In this document: piece by piece, positions 6,444-11,376 of the stretch
Numbering within the stretch: the stretch's first letter is position 1
Layout: every line of letters starts with the position of its first letter
Source of the DNA: PFJX01 sp038215555
Lineage (GTDB): Bacteria > Pseudomonadota > Gammaproteobacteria > Burkholderiales > Thiobacillaceae
Assembly: GCA_038215555.1 (NCBI GenBank)
Contig: JBBQQT010000119.1
Span: 1 to 11,376 of the forward strand
Direction: 5' to 3'
DNA length: 11,376 nt
Translations under genes and position numbers: made by a program
The notes under the pieces: generated by a model
What the model was told of the DNA's origin: nothing
Databases searched by the model: none
What the model saw: only the letters and a program-made list of their open reading frames with translations

Positions 6444-7589
6444 TCAGTCTCGGGCAGGCGGCGCAAAGGCGAATTCCTGCCGGTCAGCAAGTGAAGCCGG
6501 TTCGGCAAATTTATCCTTGATCGCCAGGATGTCGGGCAACCGCGTCCGGAACAGGTCCACCAGGCGCGGATCGAAATGCTTGCCCCGATTGGCGTCCATG
6601 TATTCCATCGCGGCATCCACGCTCCAGGCCTTCTTGTAGGGCCGCTCCGAAGTGAGCGCGTCGAATACGTCGGCCAGCGCGACGATGCGCCCTGCCAGCG
6701 GAATGTCTTCCCCTGCCAGCCCATACGGATAGCCGCTGCCATCCCATTTCTCGTGATGGCTCAGGGCGATGATGCGGGCCATTGAAAGCAATTCGGAATC
6801 GTCCCCCGACAATATCTCGGCGCCGATGGTGGCGTGGGTCTTCATGATTTCCCACTCGTGCGGCTCGAACTTGCCGGGCTTGAGCAGGATATGGTCGGGA
6901 ATGCCGATCTTGCCGATGTCGTGCATCGGACTCGCGTTGAGCAGCAATTCGCACGCTTCCGAACTCAAGCCGGCCGCCTCTGCCAGCGCCACCGACATCT
7001 TGCTCATGCGCAAGATGTGCAGACCGGTTTCGTTGTCGCGGAATTCCGCCGCCCGGCCGAGTCGGCGCACGATCTGCAGGCGGGTGTCGTAGAGCTCGCG
7101 GGTACGCTCTTGTACCCGCTCCTCCAGCCATTGGTTCCGCCCCCGCATGGACTTGTGGTAGAGCTGGACCTGCAGCAGGTTGCGCACCCGCGCCAGCAAT
7201 TCATCCACTGCGAAGGGCTTGGTGACGTAATCGTGAGCGCCGCCTTTCAGGGCGCGCACCCGGTGTTCCTGGTCGTGCTGGGCGGTGAGGATGAGGATAG
7301 GAGGCAGGTCATCGCGCCCGAGCGCGTGCAACTGTCGCATGACCTCATAGCCATCCATGTGGGGCATGTTGAGGTCGAGGATGATCAGGTCAAAAGCGTG
7401 CTGTTGATAAAGGTCGAGCACGCTGCGCGGGTCAGTCGTGGATCTCAGGTCGAGATAGCCGAAGGTGCGCAGCGTCCGCTCCAGCAGCTTCACATTGGCC
7501 GGCTCATCGTCGACCACCAGGATGTTCGCTGCCAAGCACTCCGCCCCCCCCAGCCGGGGGGTGTGCAATTCCGTTATCTCCTCATTCAT
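6444..7589 (-). CDS. response regulator with HD-GYP cyclic di-GMP phosphodiesterase domain (RpfG-like)
   Basis: This 381-aa cytoplasmic protein is a two-component regulator whose output domain should hydrolyse cyclic di-GMP. The receiver domain (about 21-142) has the acidic pair Asp27/Asp28, phosphoacceptor Asp72 in LDLNMP and Lys124. A helical linker (about 145-170) leads to the HD-GYP domain (about 172-365). This retains ETGLH (187-191), HDIGKIGIPD (223-232), THA His252, His278/His279 and GYP (286-288). The metal-binding and signature residues all appear present, so it is predicted active. I chose the ATG at 7589 because AGAAGGG lies 7 nt upstream; an in-frame ATG at 7661 would bury 24 extra residues inside the kinase gene. 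The start overlaps the kinase stop by 8 nt, suggesting translational coupling. Codons 10-16 hold runs of C6 and G8 forming a GC-only hairpin. Confidence 0.94.
   Translation of the reverse strand: MNEEITELHTPRLGGAECLAANILVVDDEPANVKLLERTLRTFGYLDLRSTTDPRSVLDLYQQHAFDLIILDLNMPHMDGYEVMRQLHALGRDDLPPILILTAQHDQEHRVRALKGGAHDYVTKPFAVDELLARVRNLLQVQLYHKSMRGRNQWLEERVQERTRELYDTRLQIVRRLGRAAEFRDNETGLHILRMSKMSVALAEAAGLSSEACELLLNASPMHDIGKIGIPDHILLKPGKFEPHEWEIMKTHATIGAEILSGDDSELLSMARIIALSHHEKWDGSGYPYGLAGEDIPLAGRIVALADVFDALTSERPYKKAWSVDAAMEYMDANRGKHFDPRLVDLFRTRLPDILAIKDKFAEPASLADRQEFAFAPPARD
7544..7561 (-). repeat. C6/G8 hairpin with mononucleotide tract inside the HD-GYP regulator gene
   Basis: On the coding strand, six C, then GGCT, then eight G occupy codons 10 to 16. 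The C6 pairs with six of the G to give a GC-only stem with a 4-nt loop, about 28 nt after the start codon. The tract is translated as Pro-Arg-Leu-Gly-Gly-Ala, in the poorly conserved leader before the receiver domain. Confidence 0.7.
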
Positions 7590-10500
7590 CTGAGCGCCCT
7601 TCTGTGAAATCAGATTGATCTGGCTTTTCGACAACATTCGGCATGACCTTGCCAATGACATCGTCCACCAGCCGCAACAGTCTGTCTACCTCCAGCGGCT
7701 TGGTCAGGTACTCCATGAAGCCCGCCGCCTTGCCGCGCGCCAGATCCTTCGGCATGGCATTGGCGCTGATCGCCACCACCGGGATGTCGCGCGTCGCTGG
7801 ATTTTCCCGCAGGCACTGCATCACGTCGTAGCCGTCCATGTCGGGCAGGTTGATATCCAGCAGGATGAGCGCCGGACGGTGCGTCGATGCCAGTTCCAGT
7901 CCCAGACCCGGTGCGCTGGCGCCGAGCAAACGGATGTCATCACGATGCGCCAGGATGCGTTCGATCAGGCGCATGTTGGCCGGGTTGTCTTCGATACACA
8001 GGATGTCCCGAGGCCGCCGGCTGGCCGCCCGGTCGGTCGCAATGTCGGGACTAAGGTCGCCGCGCAAGGCGGGTGGTGTCTGGATGGCCTCGTCATCGTG
8101 ACTCAGCGCAGTTGGCAGGCGGATCCAGAAAGTGCTGCCTCTGCCTGGCGCACTTTCCACACCGACTTCGCCCTGCATCAGTTCCATCAAGCGTTTGCAA
8201 AGGGCCAGGCCGATACCGGTACCCTCGATGGCCGCCTTGTCAGCATCCAGCCGCTCGAAGGCCACGAACAGGCGCGCCTGCTGTTCGGCGCTGAGGCCGG
8301 CGCCGGTGTCGGAGATGCGAACCTGGATGCTGTCGCCATCGGCTACGCAGGCGATGATTACCTTACCCCGCTTGCGGTTGTACTTGACGGCGTTGGACAG
8401 CAGATTGAGCAACACCTGCTTGAGCCGGGTGTGGTCGGCCATGACGCTGTGGTCAGGGCAATCCGCCAGCAACAACCGCATACCGGCCGCTTCGGCCAGC
8501 GGTTGCGCCAGATTCAGGCATTCCCGCACGATGGCTGCCAAGTTGACCGGCTCCAGGCTGATCGTCAGCTTGCCTGACTCGATGCGCGCCAGATCCAGAA
8601 TTTCATTGATCAATTTCAGCAGGTGATGTCCGGCATGCAGGATCTCCTGCACGTTATCCGCCTGTTCGTTGTCTTTGAGTTCCAGCCCCAGCAGTTGGCC
8701 GAAACCGAGGATGGCATTCAAGGGCGTGCGTAGCTCGTGACTCATGCGCGAGAGGAACTCGGACTTGGCTTTGTTGGCGCGCTCCGCTTCCAACTTGGCG
8801 CCCAACAGTTCAACGGTGCGCAACTGAACCCGCTCTTCCAGTTGTTCATTCATGCGCTGCAAAGCGGATTCCGCCTGCTTGCGCCAAATGAAACCGGCCA
8901 AAATATCGGCGATGGAGCGAAGGAATTGCTCCTTCACCTCATCGCGCTCGAAGCCATGCGGCAGGTAGAGCACCATCACACCGAGCACCTCGCCTTCCGA
9001 GATGAGCGGCAGGTTGTAATGTCCATGCTGCGCCATGCCGGGATAGCTGATCGCGTGAAGATCATCCACACAACGGGAGAATTGCATCTCGCCACTGGCG
9101 GCGGCGACGCCGCAGTGACACAGACCGAGCGGCACTCGGGCGCAAAGCGACATGATCTCTGGCGACAGGTTGTGGAACGCCGTCATGCGCAAGGTCTGGC
9201 GGTCATCCTCCAGCAGCAGGATGCCGCCTTTGGGATCGATGAGCAGCCAGGACACCGCCAACAGCCGGCACAGGCAATGTTCCAGCGTTTCCTCCAGCGA
9301 GCCGCCCTTGACCACGACCTCCAGCATTTCCCGCAGGACGGTTTGTTGCTCGCGATCCTGCAGAAGCAGGGCTTCTTGCGACTTGCGCTCGCTGATATCG
9401 ACATGGGTGCCGGCCAAACGCAGCGGCTTGCCCGCGTCATCGCGTTCCAGATAACTGCGGGCAAGGATGTGTACCCAGTGGCCATCCTTGTGCAACATAC
9501 GGTATTCGATCTCGTAGTTATCTCGTTGGCCGGCGACATAGTCCTGGATCATCGCCATGGCTTGCAGGCCATCGTCCGGATGCGCCAAGCGCTGCCAGGT
9601 CGAGAGATCGGGTTCCAGCTCGTCTTCGTGGTAACCGAGCATGGCTTTCCAGCGCTGCGAGTAGAAGACCTGGTTGGTCCGCATGTCCCAATCCCAGAGG
9701 CCATCATTGGCGCCGCGCATGACTCTCTGAAAACGCGCCTCGCTCTCGCGCAGCGCATCGCGAGAGACCAGGGCTTCCTCTTGGCGTTGCGCCAGGGTAT
9801 CCAGCATGAAGTTGAACTGGCGGGCGAGTTGTGCCGCCTCGTCAGTGCCTTCCAGCACGACTCGCCGTTCTGACGCGCCAGCCTGCACCGAGTCGGCCAC
9901 TGCCTGGATGGCATCAAGCCTGCGCGTCAGGCGGATGGCCATCAGGCCGGCCAGCAGCGCGCCGACCAGGGTGGCGGCCAGTGCATAGAAAATACCATCA
10001 CGCGTGGCCTTGGCCAGTTGCGCCCTGGCCCCCTTCTGGCCGACGCCGATGCGGACCCAGCCGACATGCCGCCCGGCAAGCATGACCGGGCTGATGACAT
10101 CGACCAGCGTCGGCGACTGGCTGAAGAGGGTCAGTTCCAGCCGGGCCGGCAGATCGGTGACAAATTTGCCCAGATATTGCGCATCGGTATGGGCCAGGAC
10201 GGCACCTCGACTATCCAGCAGCATGGCGAAACGTAACTCGGGATAGCGTTCCTGCGTCTGGATGATTTCCTGCAGGCCGCTCACATCCCGCGCCACCACC
10301 CAGCTCGCGGAAGCGGTGGCGATGCTCTGCGCCAAGGCCTTGGCATGACCGACCTGTTGATCCAGCAGCATGTCCTGTTGCCGGCTGGTCAGGTGCCAGA
10401 TAAACAACGTCAAGAACACCGCCTGAAACACTGCTACGCCAATGATGAGTTGACGGCGCAAGCTGCCGAACAGCAAGGTTCGCATCTTGTCGAGCATCAT
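7582..10500 (-). CDS. membrane hybrid sensor histidine kinase (Cache-like sensor, HAMP, PAS, GAF, HisKA, HATPase, REC)
   Basis: This 972-aa inner-membrane kinase has one membrane segment at about 17-37, a periplasmic sensor of about 130 residues (38-167, size and layout like a single Cache domain) and a second segment at about 170-189. HAMP follows (about 190-243), then PAS/PAC (about 253-373; NDGLWDWD and the ending THVDISERK). A GAF-like domain (about 388-540) contains LGLCHCG. HisKA has phosphoacceptor His588 in SHELRTP. The ATPase has N-box Asn703, DTGAG (731-735) and GTGIGLA (760-766). A terminal receiver (about 831-950) has Glu837/Asp838, phosphoacceptor Asp882 in LLDINLP and Lys934. 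All catalytic residues are present; no HPt domain is visible. The ATG at 10500 overlaps the TAA of the upstream gene by 1 nt, with GGAG 5 nt ahead. Position between a binding protein and an HD-GYP regulator suggests it senses the bound ligand and drives c-di-GMP turnover. Confidence 0.94.
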   Translation of the reverse strand: MMLDKMRTLLFGSLRRQLIIGVAVFQAVFLTLFIWHLTSRQQDMLLDQQVGHAKALAQSIATASASWVVARDVSGLQEIIQTQERYPELRFAMLLDSRGAVLAHTDAQYLGKFVTDLPARLELTLFSQSPTLVDVISPVMLAGRHVGWVRIGVGQKGARAQLAKATRDGIFYALAATLVGALLAGLMAIRLTRRLDAIQAVADSVQAGASERRVVLEGTDEAAQLARQFNFMLDTLAQRQEEALVSRDALRESEARFQRVMRGANDGLWDWDMRTNQVFYSQRWKAMLGYHEDELEPDLSTWQRLAHPDDGLQAMAMIQDYVAGQRDNYEIEYRMLHKDGHWVHILARSYLERDDAGKPLRLAGTHVDISERKSQEALLLQDREQQTVLREMLEVVVKGGSLEETLEHCLCRLLAVSWLLIDPKGGILLLEDDRQTLRMTAFHNLSPEIMSLCARVPLGLCHCGVAAASGEMQFSRCVDDLHAISYPGMAQHGHYNLPLISEGEVLGVMVLYLPHGFERDEVKEQFLRSIADILAGFIWRKQAESALQRMNEQLEERVQLRTVELLGAKLEAERANKAKSEFLSRMSHELRTPLNAILGFGQLLGLELKDNEQADNVQEILHAGHHLLKLINEILDLARIESGKLTISLEPVNLAAIVRECLNLAQPLAEAAGMRLLLADCPDHSVMADHTRLKQVLLNLLSNAVKYNRKRGKVIIACVADGDSIQVRISDTGAGLSAEQQARLFVAFERLDADKAAIEGTGIGLALCKRLMELMQGEVGVESAPGRGSTFWIRLPTALSHDDEAIQTPPALRGDLSPDIATDRAASRRPRDILCIEDNPANMRLIERILAHRDDIRLLGASAPGLGLELASTHRPALILLDINLPDMDGYDVMQCLRENPATRDIPVVAISANAMPKDLARGKAAGFMEYLTKPLEVDRLLRLVDDVIGKVMPNVVEKPDQSDFTEGRSDE
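7597..7603 (-). promoter_or_regulatory. ribosome binding site that fixes the HD-GYP regulator start
   Basis: AGAAGGG on the minus strand lies 7 nt before the ATG at 7589. It sits within the last codons of the kinase gene, which supports coupled translation and the 381-aa rather than the 405-aa reading. Confidence 0.75.
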
Positions 10501-11376
10501 TATTTCTCCACCAGTCGCACTTCGTGCTCGAAGCGTTCGATGAATTTGCGCACGGGTTCGTAGGAAGCGTCATTGGCCGCGTGGAAGCGCGCAGTTTCCA
10601 TGCCGGCCAGTATCTTGCGGCCCTCTGAGCCGTGTTCGAGATCAAACAAGGACTGACGCACGCGCTCCCGCACAGCCGCCGGGACATCATCCCGAACCAT
10701 GAGCGCGTTGTTCATGAGGGGAGGCGTTTCCCAAACGACCTTGAGTTCGGCGGCTTTCTTGGGATGGTCTTTTTGGAACAAACGCCAACTCGTCGGCCAG
10801 GTAGCTGCGGCAGCGGCCTGCTTCAGGTAGGCGTGCATGATGGAAGATTCCTGCGAGCCGACGTAGCGGTTGTCGATATCCCGGTTAACGTCGATACCCC
10901 GGCTATGCAGGAAGTACTGCGGCATGATGCACGCGGCCAGCGCGGTAGGCGAGGGATAGCTCACCACCTTGCCCTTCAGGTCGGCCGCGCTGCGGATGCC
11001 GCTTTCCTTGCGCACGACGAAGAGGCCTTTGAAGTCCTCGGCATCGCCCGCCATGGCGATGACGTTGTAACCCGCCTTCATGGCCTGCAGCGTTTCCCAG
11101 GGATTGGGCAACAGCAACTCGGGCTCACGCGCGCGAATCTTGGCCTGGTAGGCCGGGAAATCGCGCGAGGCCTCCAGTTCAAAGCGAACCCCGGGGACGC
11201 TCCGGTTGAGGTAGTCGATCAGCGGCAGATAGGTCCTGGACAGCTTTTCCGGGCTGTAGCCGAGATGCACCGCCAGGCGATAGAGCGGCGTGGCATCCCC
11301 GGCGGGCACATTGCTGTAGCGCGGCCCCTCACCCTGCTTGCGTTCGGAGATCATCTGGCGGATGGCCTCGGTGATC
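10500..11376 (-). CDS. PhnD-like phosphate/phosphite/phosphonate-type periplasmic binding protein (5' end outside window)
   Basis: The reading frame is open to the window edge, with 291 residues visible and seven codons upstream of the first visible ATG (11354). It matches PhnD-type substrate-binding proteins: YRLAVHLGYSPEKL, a GDAEDFKGLFVVRKESGI segment, DLKGKVVSYPSPTALAA, then DIDNRYVGSQESSIMHAYL and ATWP. Classical PhnD proteins feed phosphonate ABC transporters, but no permease or ATPase gene is present here and the next gene is a sensor kinase. A role as the ligand-capturing part of a signalling system is therefore more likely than transport. No signal peptide is visible in the included part, so the true start with an export signal probably lies beyond 11376. 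The ligand cannot be read from the sequence. The stop codon overlaps the kinase start by 1 nt. Confidence 0.88.
   Translation of the reverse strand, partial: ITEAIRQMISERKQGEGPRYSNVPAGDATPLYRLAVHLGYSPEKLSRTYLPLIDYLNRSVPGVRFELEASRDFPAYQAKIRAREPELLLPNPWETLQAMKAGYNVIAMAGDAEDFKGLFVVRKESGIRSAADLKGKVVSYPSPTALAACIMPQYFLHSRGIDVNRDIDNRYVGSQESSIMHAYLKQAAAAATWPTSWRLFQKDHPKKAAELKVVWETPPLMNNALMVRDDVPAAVRERVRQSLFDLEHGSEGRKILAGMETARFHAANDASYEPVRKFIERFEHEVRLVEK
10506..10509 (-). promoter_or_regulatory. ribosome binding site of the hybrid kinase
   Basis: GGAG on the minus strand lies 5 nt before the ATG at 10500 and within the end of the binding-protein gene. With the TAATG stop/start overlap this points to coupled translation. 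The next codon is also ATG, so the precise start could be one residue later. Confidence 0.7.

Noticed and set aside
6290..6520. 76-aa plus-strand reading frame starting in the left end of the MITE-like element
   Set aside because: It runs through the element, its right inverted repeat and the antisense end of the HD-GYP gene. It has no Shine-Dalgarno or recognisable domain, so it is most likely a by-product of the repeat.
7615..8577. 320-aa plus-strand frame antisense to the hybrid kinase, and a similar 378-aa frame at 8737-9873
   Set aside because: Long antisense frames are expected opposite GC-rich genes. The minus-strand kinase has complete, ordered domains through the whole region, and the antisense products show no recognisable motif.

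Overview
This looks like chromosomal DNA of a Gram-negative proteobacterium, most likely a betaproteobacterium (Rhodocyclales/Burkholderiales-like). I infer this from protein character and gene neighbourhood (Ffh next to a YpjD/CcsA-type membrane protein, Uup, a DksA-like regulator, a hybrid kinase with an HD-GYP regulator), not from a database search. The genes are tightly packed and GC-rich, and no intergenic gap exceeds about 225 bases.

Left part (1-2714): a complete tRNA-Arg (anticodon CCU) lies on the minus strand at the window edge. Divergent from it is a short DksA/TraR-family zinc-finger protein with its own candidate sigma-70 promoter and a strong intrinsic terminator. The ABC-F ATPase Uup follows on the same strand.

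Middle (2741-6209): Uup converges on a soluble chemoreceptor-like protein with a C-terminal CZB zinc-binding domain. Three 14-bp tandem repeats span the end of that gene. Upstream of it on the same strand is a YpjD/CcsA-like integral membrane protein. Divergent from that is ffh, the SRP GTPase.

Accessory-looking part (6210-11376): ffh converges on a three-gene minus-strand operon, and a 159-bp MITE-like element sits between them. The element has 19-bp perfect terminal inverted repeats and an apparent TAA target duplication. In transcription order the operon encodes a PhnD-like periplasmic binding protein (5' end outside the window), a 972-aa membrane hybrid histidine kinase (periplasmic sensor, HAMP, PAS, GAF, HisKA, HATPase, REC), and a REC-HD-GYP response regulator predicted to degrade cyclic di-GMP. 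The genes overlap by 1 and 8 nt, so they are probably translationally coupled. They plausibly form one pathway: ligand binding in the periplasm, kinase, phosphotransfer, change in c-di-GMP.

Most of the window is recognisable housekeeping or signalling content. The least explained items are the MITE, the ligand and wiring of the PhnD/kinase/HD-GYP operon, the G8 tract with hairpin early in the HD-GYP gene, and the tandem repeats at the chemoreceptor stop codon. I found no CRISPR array, transposase gene, phage gene or obviously new defence system.
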